From positions 434,001 to 498,000 of the forward strand of contig NZ_QXNY01000003.1 in assembly GCF_003572205.1 (NCBI RefSeq): DNA of 64,000 bases, read 5' to 3'. The notes under the pieces were generated by a model that had not been told where the DNA came from, ran no database searches, and was given only the letters and a program-made list of their open reading frames with translations. The translations under genes were made by a program, and so were the position numbers. This document shows, piece by piece, positions 8,893 to 18,275 of this stretch; position 1 is the stretch's first letter; each line of letters starts with the position of its first letter. This DNA is from Algihabitans albus (GTDB taxonomy: Bacteria; Pseudomonadota; Alphaproteobacteria; Kiloniellales; DSM-21159).

Positions 8893-10592
8893 CAGAAGGT
8901 CGCTCCCGCCCGAAAGGTGAAAACCAAGCCCTCGCTGTCCAGCGGTCCCTGGACCACCGAGTGCGCCAGGTTGGCGTCGAAGTTGAGAGGGCCGCCGGAG
9001 GCGCGAAGCCCCAGGGCCGTGCCGGCGATGCCGCCATCGGCATCGGAGAGGTTGTCGGCGTCGTCCACCCAGCCGGCATCGAACGCGCCGTAGAGCTCGA
9101 CGCGGCCCACGGCGTCTTCCACCCAGCCCAGCCCCAGAGAGGGCAAGGTCCAAACGAGGTCGTTGCGCAGCAGCAGGCCCTCATCGCCGGCAATGCTGCC
9201 GTCCCGGAAGCCGCGAACGGTGAAGTAACCGCCGAGTGTCAGGCGCTCCGACCCGAAGAGCGTGTCGGGGCTCCACTCCGCGCGGAGGCTGGGACGCCAC
9301 ATCAAGGAGACATCGCCCAGCGGCAGGGGCTGAAAACCGTCGAGCAACAAGACCGCCTTGGTGAACTGCGCCTGTGGCGTGCCCGAGGGTGCATCCGGAT
9401 CGTCGTCGAGCGACGTGCCGAAACCGCGTGGCAATCCTCGTTCGACGGCGAGCGTCGCGAACCAGGCGCCGCCCAGCATCCTTTGGGTCTGGCTGAGACG
9501 GGCCTCTGCCACGGCCAGGCGTCGCGACCCGGTCTCCAACTTGAAGTCTTCCAGAAAGCTCTCGGTGTCTTTCAGGCTGTAGCGGGCCTCCAGCGTGGTC
9601 TTGCTCCGCTGCCCGCGCCCCAGTACCCAGGAGACGCCGCCTTCCCCTCGCCAAGTCTGGCCTGACAGGGAGAAGTCCGTGGCAGCGCCCTCGACGAACT
9701 GCAGATACTCCGAGTAGGCAAGTTCGGAGAGCAGCGTGAAGCGGCCGTAGGGGATCGAGAGGAAACCGCCGGCCGAGAGACTCTCGCCGTCGGTCTGGTT
9801 CGGCAGCGACCGCTCCAGATAGCCCGACCAGCCGTCGAGCAGACCCAGCGCATTGTCGATCTCGGCCGTCATCCTGCCGCGCAGGCGCCCGGTGCGCTCG
9901 CCTCCCAGATTGTCGAAGCCACCGCCGACCCGCATATCGCGCTCCGAGGGCGTTTCAATCACCACGCGGCTCGTGCCGGGGTCCTCGCCGGGTTCGATGC
10001 TGAGGCGGGCATCGATGGCGCGAAGCCGGTTCATCTGCTCCAACCCCTGCTCCAGCTCACGCAGATCGAGTGCGTCACCGGTCAAACCTGGAAAGGCCAT
10101 CCAGACCGCCCCGACACCAGCGCCCTCACGATCGTTGAAGCGAAAGCCTTCGATACGCCCTTCCACGACGACCAGTCGCAGAACCCCTCCGGTCAAATCC
10201 TGTTCCGGCAAGAAGGCCCGGCTGGTGACGTAACCGCGATCGATGTAGCTCTGATTGATCTCATCGAGCAGCGCGTTGAGATCCCTCAGCGTGAGGCAGC
10301 GGCCTTCGTAGGGCTGCGTGAGACCCTCCAGGATCTCCTCGCTCAACAGGGTCGCTCCCGAGACTTCGACCTCCTCGACCTCGATGCAGGCATCGTCAGG
10401 TCGCCGGGGAACCGGTTGCGGCCGAGGCGCGATCTCATCGTCGGGCGGTGCAATCCGCTCCAGCTCGCGCTGCCGCTGTTCGAACTGGTCCTGCTGCTGA
10501 CGCGGATTCTCGAGCTCTTGCGCCGAAGCCGATCCAAAGGCCCCTAGGCACAGGAAAAGTATGAGAAAAGCGCAAGTCGACTGCGACATCAT
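8892..10592 (-). CDS. TpsB outer-membrane transporter (ShlB/FhaC/HecB family)
   Basis: This 566-residue protein forms the outer-membrane pore that exports the neighbouring TpsA. A signal peptide (residues 1-24, ending SASA/Q) is followed by a Gln/Arg-rich linker. Two POTRA-type repeats span about 65-220 (a VEEVEVSGATLLS strand, then the LRLVVVEGRI strand). A 16-strand-type beta barrel fills the rest. The conserved barrel-loop motif appears as FTVRGFRDG, with the Arg that family members need, and the last residue is Phe as is usual for outer-membrane barrels. The length matches the family. Its stop overlaps the tpsA ATG by one base, so the pair is translationally coupled. Two adjacent ATG codons sit at the start. 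Confidence 0.95.
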   Translation of the reverse strand: MMSQSTCAFLILFLCLGAFGSASAQELENPRQQQDQFEQRQRELERIAPPDDEIAPRPQPVPRRPDDACIEVEEVEVSGATLLSEEILEGLTQPYEGRCLTLRDLNALLDEINQSYIDRGYVTSRAFLPEQDLTGGVLRLVVVEGRIEGFRFNDREGAGVGAVWMAFPGLTGDALDLRELEQGLEQMNRLRAIDARLSIEPGEDPGTSRVVIETPSERDMRVGGGFDNLGGERTGRLRGRMTAEIDNALGLLDGWSGYLERSLPNQTDGESLSAGGFLSIPYGRFTLLSELAYSEYLQFVEGAATDFSLSGQTWRGEGGVSWVLGRGQRSKTTLEARYSLKDTESFLEDFKLETGSRRLAVAEARLSQTQRMLGGAWFATLAVERGLPRGFGTSLDDDPDAPSGTPQAQFTKAVLLLDGFQPLPLGDVSLMWRPSLRAEWSPDTLFGSERLTLGGYFTVRGFRDGSIAGDEGLLLRNDLVWTLPSLGLGWVEDAVGRVELYGAFDAGWVDDADNLSDADGGIAGTALGLRASGGPLNFDANLAHSVVQGPLDSEGLVFTFRAGATF

Positions 10593-10607
10593 TGCCGTTT
10601 GCCCGAC

Positions 10608-11138
10608 TCAGGAGTCTTGTCGACTACGGTCGAGCGCGCCGAGAGCCGCCGTGATCCCCTCGAGCGAAAAGAGAACCTCCAGCTCACGACCGCCACGCAA
10701 CGCAAAAACCGCTTTTCCCTCGGCCCCTCGCCTCAGCTGATCGATCAACTGCTGCTCAACTGTCGTTTCGATCCAACAGCCGGCCTGATCGCAGATCTGG
10801 TACGCAAAGGACTCCGACTTCTCGTCATCGACGGAGAGACGAAGGCCGGTCGGAAGGTGCACCGACAAGGGCGTGACGATTACAAGCCGGTGTTCGCCGC
10901 CGACGTCCTGCGTGATCGCGATCCGCAGAACGGTCGACGGCTGACCCTCTTGGAACGCCGTGACATCCTGCGCAACTTCACAGAGCCTGCGGTCACCCTC
11001 AACCCGAACGCAGCGGTAAAGCCAATTGCCATAAGCCTCCGTCACCATGCTCGGCTGATCCGCCGCCCGTACGGCGGATCCTGGCAAGACGGTCGCAACG
11101 GCAAAAACGAAGACGAGAAAGGAGACATAGTTTTTCAT
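10608..11138 (-). CDS. Invasion-associated locus B (IalB) family periplasmic protein
   Basis: The ATG at 11138 gives 176 residues beginning with a clear signal peptide (MKNYVSFLVFVFAVATVLPG, cleaved near AVRAA/D). An upstream in-frame start at 11264 would put 42 polar residues before it and is rejected. The mature part has the IalB pattern: a YGNWLYRC segment, a second Cys pair (LCEVAQ, ICDQAGCW) that probably forms disulphides, an IAITQD strand and an LPTGLRLSVDD strand. IalB proteins are periplasmic or envelope proteins first linked to erythrocyte invasion in Bartonella. The gene ends 15 bases before tpsB, so it is probably first in the ialB-tpsB-tpsA operon and may help assembly or folding of the pore; that role is inferred. 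Confidence 0.85.
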   Translation of the reverse strand: MKNYVSFLVFVFAVATVLPGSAVRAADQPSMVTEAYGNWLYRCVRVEGDRRLCEVAQDVTAFQEGQPSTVLRIAITQDVGGEHRLVIVTPLSVHLPTGLRLSVDDEKSESFAYQICDQAGCWIETTVEQQLIDQLRRGAEGKAVFALRGGRELEVLFSLEGITAALGALDRSRQDS

Positions 11139-11752
11139 GTTCAAGAACCGGCCCTCGACAGACTGCGTGGTAGCGGTTGGCGCTCCCTTCGCAGCACGCT
11201 CTACAGATCTCGTGACACCCTCTTCCAGCGACACCAGACGCGGAGCGCCCAACTCTGAGAACAAAGCCAGATCGGATCTCCGGCGTTACTCGGAACGCCC
11301 GGCGATTTCTCCTCTCGCCCTCGGCAAGAGACTGGATCGCTGAAAAACTCGGAACAGGAGACACAGCACCAAGCCACCGCAACCGTTACACGATTTCAAA
11401 TCATCGATAGCAGTCGAAGCAAATGATGGGAATTTTATAAAAAACAAATTTGAATATTATTCGGAATTTAAAATAAAAATTAACCATATAAAGAAATACA
11501 GGATTTTATATTTAAAAGAAACTCTCTAGCATCACTGGCGATCTAAGATTCGCGGGCAAGTTGGCAGAACCCTGAAAGGCTAAAAGTCTTACGACCAGAA
11601 ACCTTAGCCGACGAGATTCCACCCGCTCGCTGCTTTAGCTGCTGCCTCTGAACGCTCAGCAGTTTCCTGCCCCTGGAGGTCGCTACGATGCTCGCGCGCA
11701 TTCGATCTCGGCCAAACGATCAGAACAGTTTCTATTCGGTTGTGCGCGAGGC
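11139..11752. other. AT-rich intergenic region upstream of the ialB-tps operon
   Basis: No convincing gene lies here. Bases 11400-11530 are strikingly AT-rich, with runs of A and T, and would suit the promoter of the minus-strand ialB-tpsB-tpsA operon or binding by a nucleoid silencer. A TTAACCAT octamer, which resembles a CtrA half-site, lies at 11480-11487, but in such AT-rich DNA it carries little weight. The stretch 11540-11752 shows nothing recognisable and separates the TPP enzyme's 3' end from this promoter. Confidence 0.5.
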
Positions 11753-13405
11753 TTACTGCCTTCTAATCTTGTCGAGCGTCGCGAAGGCCGTGATGCGTTC
11801 TACGCTGGTCCGCAGACTGACGACAACGGGGCCGTCGTGACTCAGAGCCTGTTCGACGACACCGTCGACCTGCTCGACACTCGAGATGCTGAGACCGAGA
11901 GCCCCAAAGGCCTCGGCCAGACGCGCAAAATCGGGATTATGTAGATCCGTCGCAAAGTTCCGCCTCGGATAATCCCGTTCCTGATGCATGCGGATCGTAC
12001 CGTAGCTCCCGTTGTCGGCCACGAAAATCCGGATCGGCAAAGACCGCTGGACGGCAACGGCCAGCTCGTTGCCGGTCATCAGAAACCCTCCGTCCCCAAC
12101 GAAGGTGACGGCCTGGCGGCTGGGCAGACGCAGCGCAGCGGCGATTGCCGCCGGCACAGCCAATCCCATCGCGCCCCCGACCGCGCCGATCAGGAGATGA
12201 CGGCCCGAAAAGGGGAAGTGACGGTGGACCCAGCTCGAGAAGTTACCTGCATCGGTGATTACGACCGCATCCTCCGGCAGCTGCCCGGCCAGCTTGGCGA
12301 CCAGCGGACCGAGATCGAGTTCGTCGACCTCGCCCGGCCGCCATTCCAGTGCCGCCTCGATCGGCGCATGCAGCTCCGCCGCCCAGTCTCCGCGATCAAC
12401 CTCGTTCGGCCTGGCTCGGGCTGCCATGGCGTTCAAGAAATCAACCGGATCGGCCGTCAGCGCAAACTCGGTGGAGAAGATTCGGTTGAGCTGCGCCGGA
12501 TCGCGATGCACATGGATCAGGGGCTGCTCCGGACAGGGCGCCAGGGGGAAACGATAGCCTTGGGTGGGGACCTCGCCCAATCGTGTCCCGACTGCCAGAA
12601 TCAGGTCGGCCTTCATGTAGCGAGCAAGCTGAACGGCGGGGATCTTGAATCCGAGATGTCCCGCATAGCACCGATGACGCTTGGGAAAGATGTCTTCTCG
12701 CTTGAAAGTACTGGCGACCGGCAGATCATGCGCCTCCGCCACGGCCAACAGCGCGGCGCGACCGTCCGAACCGGAAAGCTCGCCGCCGGCGATCAGCAGC
12801 GGCCGCTCAGCAGCGCTCAGACGTTCCAGTATCTCGTCGACCTGCTCGCCCCCGCTGCCGAGCCGCGCCGGCGGGCTGAAGCGAAGCGGCTCGGCAATCG
12901 CAACCTGATCCAGCATATCCTCCGGCAGTACCACCACCACCGGGCCCGGCGTCGGCTGCGACGCCACCACGAAGGCTCGCGCCACAATCTCGGGTAGGGT
13001 CTCAGGATCGTGAACGGTCCACACGTCCTTGGCGATATCCGCAAAGGTCTTGGCGTAGTCGACTTCCTGAAATGCGCCGCGGCCTAGCTCACGGCGCGGC
13101 ACGTGACCGATAAACAGCACGAAGGGAACCGCGTCCTGCTCGGCGCTGTGTAGGGCAATGGTGGCGTTGGAGGCGCCAGGTCCGCGGCTGACGAAGCAAA
13201 TGCCGGGCTGCCCGGTAATCTTGCCATCGGCCAAAGCCATGAAACCGGCACCACCTTCGTGGCGGCACGTCACGACGTCGATCTCCGCGCGATCATAAAG
13301 CGAATCGAGGACGCTGAGGTAACTCTCGCCAGGAACGCAAAAGAGGCGGGTGACACCTTGTTCCGCGAGACAATCAACCAAAAGATCGGCAGCGCGACGA
13401 GTCAT
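11753..13405 (-). CDS. Thiamine-diphosphate-dependent enzyme, acetolactate-synthase-like
   Basis: The 550-residue protein shows the three-domain plan of ThDP enzymes: PYR domain (1-170) with the activating Glu in CRHEGGAGFMA, a central domain (about 190-320), and a PP domain (about 360-550) with the GDGGF...N metal-diphosphate motif ending near DNGSYG. The start at 13405 (MTRRAADLL) matches where the family begins; an upstream ATG adds three residues. True acetolactate synthases are biosynthetic and lie with ilvH, which is absent. The gene instead stands divergent from a TRAP uptake system and could act on a 2-oxo acid or a 2-hydroxyacyl-CoA (decarboxylase or lyase). Substrate is unknown. The family call is secure and the role is not. 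Confidence 0.85.
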   Translation of the reverse strand: MTRRAADLLVDCLAEQGVTRLFCVPGESYLSVLDSLYDRAEIDVVTCRHEGGAGFMALADGKITGQPGICFVSRGPGASNATIALHSAEQDAVPFVLFIGHVPRRELGRGAFQEVDYAKTFADIAKDVWTVHDPETLPEIVARAFVVASQPTPGPVVVVLPEDMLDQVAIAEPLRFSPPARLGSGGEQVDEILERLSAAERPLLIAGGELSGSDGRAALLAVAEAHDLPVASTFKREDIFPKRHRCYAGHLGFKIPAVQLARYMKADLILAVGTRLGEVPTQGYRFPLAPCPEQPLIHVHRDPAQLNRIFSTEFALTADPVDFLNAMAARARPNEVDRGDWAAELHAPIEAALEWRPGEVDELDLGPLVAKLAGQLPEDAVVITDAGNFSSWVHRHFPFSGRHLLIGAVGGAMGLAVPAAIAAALRLPSRQAVTFVGDGGFLMTGNELAVAVQRSLPIRIFVADNGSYGTIRMHQERDYPRRNFATDLHNPDFARLAEAFGALGLSISSVEQVDGVVEQALSHDGPVVVSLRTSVERITAFATLDKIRRQ

Positions 13406-13879
13406 CCAACACACTCCAAATCACCGGGCAGATCGCCAGCCAAATCACCGCCTACCGAACGGCGATCGCCAAGAAGCTCGCACCCGAACCGCTTTCGCGC
13501 GTGCTCCGGCGACGCGATCTCGGTTCGAGTGATAGGCAAAGCCGAGTTCTTTCCGAATATGTCGAACGGGCCCGTCGCTGCGCAGGCGACGACGACTTCG
13601 CGCTCCATGAGACGCTTCCCCTCTATACAGTGACTAAACTAAGTCGCCCCAGCTTGACATTCGGACGCCGAGACCCGCACTGCCGAGATAGATTTCAACC
13701 CAACGGAGTGAGCGGTCGACAGCGGCGCCGATCAATCGTTATTTTCCTATGCGAGATATGATTCCGCAACTAGAGTCCGCCCCGGACAGCCGCCCTGCAT
13801 TTACGCTAGTGCGGATTGGCGGTGCTAACTGCGACACAAGATCGGAACACCCGACTGGCGCGAGCATGGAGGAACCCCA
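13406..13879. other. Divergent intergenic region with a possible BKACE remnant
   Basis: This region separates the minus-strand TPP enzyme from the plus-strand TAXI gene and must hold both promoters. From an ATG at 13608 on the minus strand a short frame begins EREVVVACAATG and continues with NSALPIT, which resembles the first 35 or so residues of beta-keto acid cleavage enzymes (DUF849), then loses similarity. It is either a decayed 5' end or chance. The stretch 13742-13756 (TTTTCCTATGCGAGA) is a weak match to the palindrome found at other promoters of this cluster. A good ribosome binding site (GGAGGA) precedes the TAXI ATG at 13880. Confidence 0.4.
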
Positions 13880-15040
13880 ATGATACAAAAGCGAAAAATG
13901 TTTGTGAAAGCTGCCGTTTTCGGAGCAACGCTGATTGCAGGCCTGAGCGCTGGTGTGGCCGAGGAACTGCCAAGCCAGATCGCCTGGACCGCCTACGGCA
14001 CCGGCTCCGGCGGCTACAATCAAGCCGTAGCGATCGGCGGAGCGCTGAAACGGGTTCACGGCGTTGACCTGCGTGTCCTGCCAGGCAAGAACGACGTCGC
14101 ACGCCAAGTGCCACTGCGCGGTGGGCGGGTGCAGTTCTCCGCGACCGGCGTGGGAGCGAGCTTCATGGCGCAAGAAGGGATGTTTGAGTTCGGCACGCGC
14201 GAATGGGGGCCTCAACCGGTGCGGATGCTGCTGGCGTCGAACGGCAACGGCAACCTGTCCGTCGGTGTCGCCGCCGATGCCGGCATCGAGACGCTCGCCG
14301 ATCTGCGGGGAAAGCGGGTGGCTTGGGTCGTTGGATCACCAGCCCTCAACGAGAATGTGGGCGCCCTCTTACACTTCGCCGGTCTCACATGGGATGACGT
14401 GGTCAAGGTCGAATTCCCCGGCTTCGGCGCGTCCTGGGACGGCATCATCAACAACCAGGCCGACGCCGCCTTCGCCTCGACCTCCTCGGGCAAAGCCTTC
14501 CAGCTCGAGGCTTCGCCGCGTGGCCTCCACTGGCCGCCGCTGCCGCACGAAGACGAGGAGGGCTGGAAACGGCTGTCGGATGCCGCCCCGTTCTTCGTGC
14601 CGAACATGGGCACTGTCGGTGCAGGCATGTCGGATGACAATCCCCACGAAGGCGCCGCCTATCCCTATCCGATCCTGATTGCTTACGAAGAACAGGACGA
14701 GGATCTCGTCTATGCCATGACCGAGGCCATGGTGGATCTGTTTCCCGAATATGAGGGTGGCGCACCCGGCATCGAAGGTTGGGCGCTGGAACGACAGATT
14801 CTCGACTGGGTGGTGCCCTACCATGACGGAGCGATCCGCTACCTGACCGAAATCGGGAAATGGGACGACGATCTGCAGACGCACAACGACCGTCTGATCG
14901 AACGTCAGCAGGTACTCGCTGCGGCTTGGGAAGACCATCTCGCGGCCGACATCGACGACGACGAGGCCTTCGCCAGCGCTTGGCGCCAGGCTCGGCGGGA
15001 GGCCTTGGAAACCGCAGGTTTCAATCCGGTATATCGCTAG
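13880..15040 (+). CDS. TAXI-family TRAP transporter solute-binding protein
   Basis: This periplasmic binding protein of 386 residues captures an organic acid for the fused TRAP permease that follows. It begins with a signal peptide (residues 1-27, ending SAGVA/E) and carries the TAXI-type opening with a glycine-rich loop (TAYGTGSGGYNQAVAIG). The next landmarks are the NDVARQVPLRGGRVQF region and the LRGKRVAWVVGSPALN segment. TAXI proteins are normally about 320-330 residues; the extra C-terminus (about 340-386) is rich in charged residues and is shared by the second TAXI protein at 40920. Spacing to the permease is 142 bases. The ligand cannot be read from sequence; the surrounding CoA ligases suggest a carboxylate. 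Confidence 0.9.
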   Translation: MIQKRKMFVKAAVFGATLIAGLSAGVAEELPSQIAWTAYGTGSGGYNQAVAIGGALKRVHGVDLRVLPGKNDVARQVPLRGGRVQFSATGVGASFMAQEGMFEFGTREWGPQPVRMLLASNGNGNLSVGVAADAGIETLADLRGKRVAWVVGSPALNENVGALLHFAGLTWDDVVKVEFPGFGASWDGIINNQADAAFASTSSGKAFQLEASPRGLHWPPLPHEDEEGWKRLSDAAPFFVPNMGTVGAGMSDDNPHEGAAYPYPILIAYEEQDEDLVYAMTEAMVDLFPEYEGGAPGIEGWALERQILDWVVPYHDGAIRYLTEIGKWDDDLQTHNDRLIERQQVLAAAWEDHLAADIDDDEAFASAWRQARREALETAGFNPVYR

Positions 15041-15182
15041 ACTTCGCCGGTTTTGTCTCCGCATGCCCCCGTTTCACGACGGGGGCGTGCGTTGTGCCCG
15101 GCGAAACATATCAGCAGGGTCCGCTGTGTGGATGCGGCCGACTGCGGGCACGCGTTGTTTCCCTCTCGGGAGATTCGAATAG

Positions 15183-17150
15183 ATGTCGCTCAGGGCTGCA
15201 CCCGAAGAGGCCGACCACCATCACCGCATTCGCTCCGCACCGTTACGTGCGGTTTTCGCCGGCCTCGCAGCCGCAGCTTGCTTGCTTGCTATCAACCAGT
15301 TGTTCAACTTGCAGATCTTCGGGCTGGTAATCCTGGAGAATCAGTATCTCTACCTGCTTGCAGGCATCTTCCTGAGCCTCTCGTTCCTTGCCTTTCCGGC
15401 TCACAAGCAAGCGGCCGGTGGCCATGTTCCCTGGTACGACTTTCCGCTCGCAGCCACCGCACTTTGCTGCTGCGGCTATTTCGCGATGACAGCCGAACAG
15501 AGTCTTCTGGAAGGGTGGGAGTATCTGGCGCCAACGACTGCTACATGGGTCAGTTTCCTGCTGTGGCTGCTAATCCTAGAAGGGGCCCGGCGCTGCGGCG
15601 GATGGCTAATCTTCTTCGTCATCCTTGTCTTCTCGCTCTACCCGACCTTTGCCGACAAAGTGCCCGGTCCGATCTCGGGTTTCGCACAGCCGCTCCCGGA
15701 AACCGTCGTGTTTCACATGATCTCGACCGAGAGCGCGTTCGGCATTCCCATGCGTGCCTTCGGCGAGCTGGTCATCGGCTTCATCCTGTTCGGCGCGACC
15801 CTGCAGTTCACCGGTGGCGGGCGCTTCTTCACCAATCTGGCGCTGGCCTTGGTGGGCAGGTTTCGCGGTGGTGCGGCCAAAGTCGCCATCTTCGCGAGCG
15901 GTTTCATGGGGTCGATGAGCGGCAGCGTGATCTCGAACGTGCTGACCACCGGCGCCGTTTCGATCCCGACCATGAAACGCAGCGGCTTCTCCGGTCGCTA
16001 TGCGGCCGGGATCGAGGCATGCGCGTCGACCGGAGGCGTTCTGATGCCCCCAGTGATGGGAACGACGGCCTTCGTAATGGCGTCCTTTCTGGGCCGGCCG
16101 TACATCGAAATCGCCGCAGCGGCTGCAATTCCTTCCCTTCTCTTCTACATGGGGCTGTTCGTCCAGATCGACTCTTACGCCGCCCGGCACAAACTGGCAG
16201 GGATACCGCGAAGCGAGCTGCCGACACTAGGTCAAACCTTTCGCGAAGGATGGCAGTACCTACTGGTTTTCGGTGTCTTGATCTTCTTCATGGTCGCGCT
16301 TCGTCAGGAGACGCTCGCACCTTTCTATGCCACCGCACTGCTGCTGGTGATCAATCAAGTGGTGCCAGCGACACGACTGAACCTGATCCAGCTTTGGGAT
16401 CTCGTGATCCGCGTTGGTCGAGCACTCGGCGAACTCGTCGCGATCCTGTTGGGTGTGGGCATGGTGGTCGGCGCCTTCTCCGCCACCGGCCTTGCCGGCA
16501 CGCTGGTCAACGACCTCGTGTTCCTCGCCGGTGAAGGCGTTCTCATGTTGCTGGTCATGGGCGCGTTGACGAGCTTCATCTTCGGGATGGGAATGACGGT
16601 CACCGCTTGCTACATCTTCCTGGCAATCGTCCTAGCACCGGCCCTGGTTCAGTCCGGTCTCAATCCCCTGGCCGTACATCTCTTCATTCTCTATTGGGGC
16701 ATGGTTTCCTTCATCACGCCGCCTGTCGCTCTGGGGGCCTTCGCCGCAGCGACTTTGGCGCGCACCAGCGCAATGGGTGCTGGCTTGGAAGCCATGCGTC
16801 TCGGATCCATCATCTACATCATTCCCTTCTTCTTCGTGCTGAACCCCGCCTTGATCGGGGAGGCCGGCGCATATGAAGTCATCGCGACCTTGATCACCGC
16901 CCTGATCGGCGTGTTCCTGATCGGCTCCGCCTTGCAGGGCTACGTCCCGGGCTTCGGAGCTCTGGGACGGTCACCGCAAGGCCTGGCGCTGCGTGGTCTA
17001 CAACTTGCCGGCGGGTTCTGCTTCGCCGCGCCCGGCGGAATCATCGCCGGACTGAGTCATGTCAGCATGGCGTTCATCGGCCTCGCACTGGCCGCCCCGG
17101 GCTTGGCTATCGCGCTGCTGCGCGAACGGCGGCAAGCGGCACTCGAGTAA
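15183..17150 (+). CDS. TRAP transporter fused permease (4TM + 12TM), TAXI type
   Basis: The 655-residue integral membrane protein fuses the small DctQ-like part (about 25-150, four membrane segments) to the large DctM-like part (about 155-600) with the family's repeated glycine-rich helices. Landmarks are GSMSGSVISNVLTTG, the segment CASTGGVLMPPVMG, and MVSFITPPVALGAFA. It uses an ion gradient to bring in the ligand of the preceding TAXI protein. A closely similar permease at 38522 shares the AINQ-FNL opening and VPWYD segment, so the two systems are paralogues. It ends about 110 bases before the 3' end of the convergent IclR gene. Confidence 0.93.
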   Translation: MSLRAAPEEADHHHRIRSAPLRAVFAGLAAAACLLAINQLFNLQIFGLVILENQYLYLLAGIFLSLSFLAFPAHKQAAGGHVPWYDFPLAATALCCCGYFAMTAEQSLLEGWEYLAPTTATWVSFLLWLLILEGARRCGGWLIFFVILVFSLYPTFADKVPGPISGFAQPLPETVVFHMISTESAFGIPMRAFGELVIGFILFGATLQFTGGGRFFTNLALALVGRFRGGAAKVAIFASGFMGSMSGSVISNVLTTGAVSIPTMKRSGFSGRYAAGIEACASTGGVLMPPVMGTTAFVMASFLGRPYIEIAAAAAIPSLLFYMGLFVQIDSYAARHKLAGIPRSELPTLGQTFREGWQYLLVFGVLIFFMVALRQETLAPFYATALLLVINQVVPATRLNLIQLWDLVIRVGRALGELVAILLGVGMVVGAFSATGLAGTLVNDLVFLAGEGVLMLLVMGALTSFIFGMGMTVTACYIFLAIVLAPALVQSGLNPLAVHLFILYWGMVSFITPPVALGAFAAATLARTSAMGAGLEAMRLGSIIYIIPFFFVLNPALIGEAGAYEVIATLITALIGVFLIGSALQGYVPGFGALGRSPQGLALRGLQLAGGFCFAAPGGIIAGLSHVSMAFIGLALAAPGLAIALLRERRQAALE

Positions 17151-17259
17151 CGTAGATCCGCAGAGATAGGGAATGAGAGATTTGCGCCGGACAAAATGCG
17201 ACAAGGCGGATCGCGATCGGTCGAATCCACTATGCAAACCCCTACCTTCGCGTTCGGCT

Positions 17260-18102
17260 TCAGAAGCCGGTGTCGGCTCGGGACACGGTATTGACCAGCT
17301 CGACGAGGCGCGGACCGAGATCATCCTCCAGCCGTTCCTTGGGCAGCAAGTAGGCTGGGCCTCCACAGTTAAAGGCAAGCAGAGGCGTGTCGCCCTGCGG
17401 CGCGCGGTAGGGTACGGCTACGGCGTGCACATCGGGCTGCCACTGACCTAGGTTGGTGTAGAATCCCTTGCTGCGCACCTGCTCCAGCGCGTCCAGAATC
17501 TCTTCCTCCATCTGCGGCCAGCGCTCCGGCCCGACGCGCTCGCGGATTCGCTCCATCAAGTAGCCTCGCTCCTCTTCGCCGGCTCCGGCGAGATAGGCGC
17601 GCCCAATGGCAGAGCGCGCCAAGGAGATGCGCGAGCCGACAGCGAGCTGCAGCGAGACCAAACCTTCGGAGCGCGCGCACGCAACGTAGGTCATGCTCAA
17701 CCCATCGCGCGCACCAAGCGCCACCAGCACACCACCGCCGGATTTGCTCGCCATTTCCTGCATGTAGACCTGAGCGGTTTCACGGATTTTCATACCGCCG
17801 AGGCAGGCATAACCGAGACTGAGCACCGGTACGCCCATGCGGTAGCGGCCGTTGCTCTCGTCGTAGATCAGGTAACCCAACTTGCTGAGGGTATAAGTCA
17901 AGCGCGAGACGGTCGAGTTCGGCAGAGCGCTGCGCTGCGCCAGTTCGAGATTGCCAAGCCCGCCGCTGTCCGAAGGACGAAAACAGCGCAGCAGCCTAAG
18001 CCCACGGTAGAGAGCTGAGACGAACTGGCGATCGCCCTCGAAACGCTCTTCTGTATCGAATCCCGCCATATTCGGCCCGGAGTAGTTACGGCGTTTCTTC
18101 AC
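17260..18102 (-). CDS. IclR-family transcriptional regulator
   Basis: The protein has 280 residues. A winged helix-turn-helix fills about 28-95 (LRLLRCFRPSD, LAQRSALPNSTVSRLTYTLSKLGYL), and the C-terminal GAF-like effector domain spans about 105-275, with the typical LARSAIGRAYLAG segment and a Cys near FNCGGP. IclR proteins bind odd-spaced inverted repeats and respond to an organic acid or aromatic effector. It is the only transcription factor in the 11.7-43.5 kb cluster and follows the SDR/ligase/MaoC genes on the same strand after a gap of 173 bases. It is therefore the natural candidate to bind the repeated palindrome described at 21456, 24016, 24143, 34185 and 42238. Whether it represses or activates cannot be told. 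Confidence 0.93.
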   Translation of the reverse strand: MKKRRNYSGPNMAGFDTEERFEGDRQFVSALYRGLRLLRCFRPSDSGGLGNLELAQRSALPNSTVSRLTYTLSKLGYLIYDESNGRYRMGVPVLSLGYACLGGMKIRETAQVYMQEMASKSGGGVLVALGARDGLSMTYVACARSEGLVSLQLAVGSRISLARSAIGRAYLAGAGEEERGYLMERIRERVGPERWPQMEEEILDALEQVRSKGFYTNLGQWQPDVHAVAVPYRAPQGDTPLLAFNCGGPAYLLPKERLEDDLGPRLVELVNTVSRADTGF

Positions 18103-18275
18103 GGTTTTTCCTCATATTGGGATCGCTCTCCGGCGCAAATCAGAGCGACGCTGCAACGGGGCGATGCAAGGACGCTTCCTCCCATACTGCTCCTACCTAC
18201 ACCGCTGCGCCGGCTCCGACAAACCGGATCAACTCCGGGACCGGGCCTGACTGCGGCGGCGGCTTCCCGGTCTGG

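Noticed and set aside
8893..9153. Upstream extension of the tpsA frame by 87 residues
   Set aside because: It overlaps tpsB, is Arg-rich, and lies before a good signal peptide. The ATG at 8892 coupled to the tpsB stop is the real start.
11480..11487. TTAACCAT, a CtrA half-site-like octamer upstream of ialB
   Set aside because: The surrounding DNA is so AT-rich that an octamer of this kind is expected by chance, so I give it no weight.
13742..13756. Weak match to the cluster palindrome upstream of the first TAXI gene
   Set aside because: Only about 7 of 12 arm positions fit, so it is not listed as an operator.
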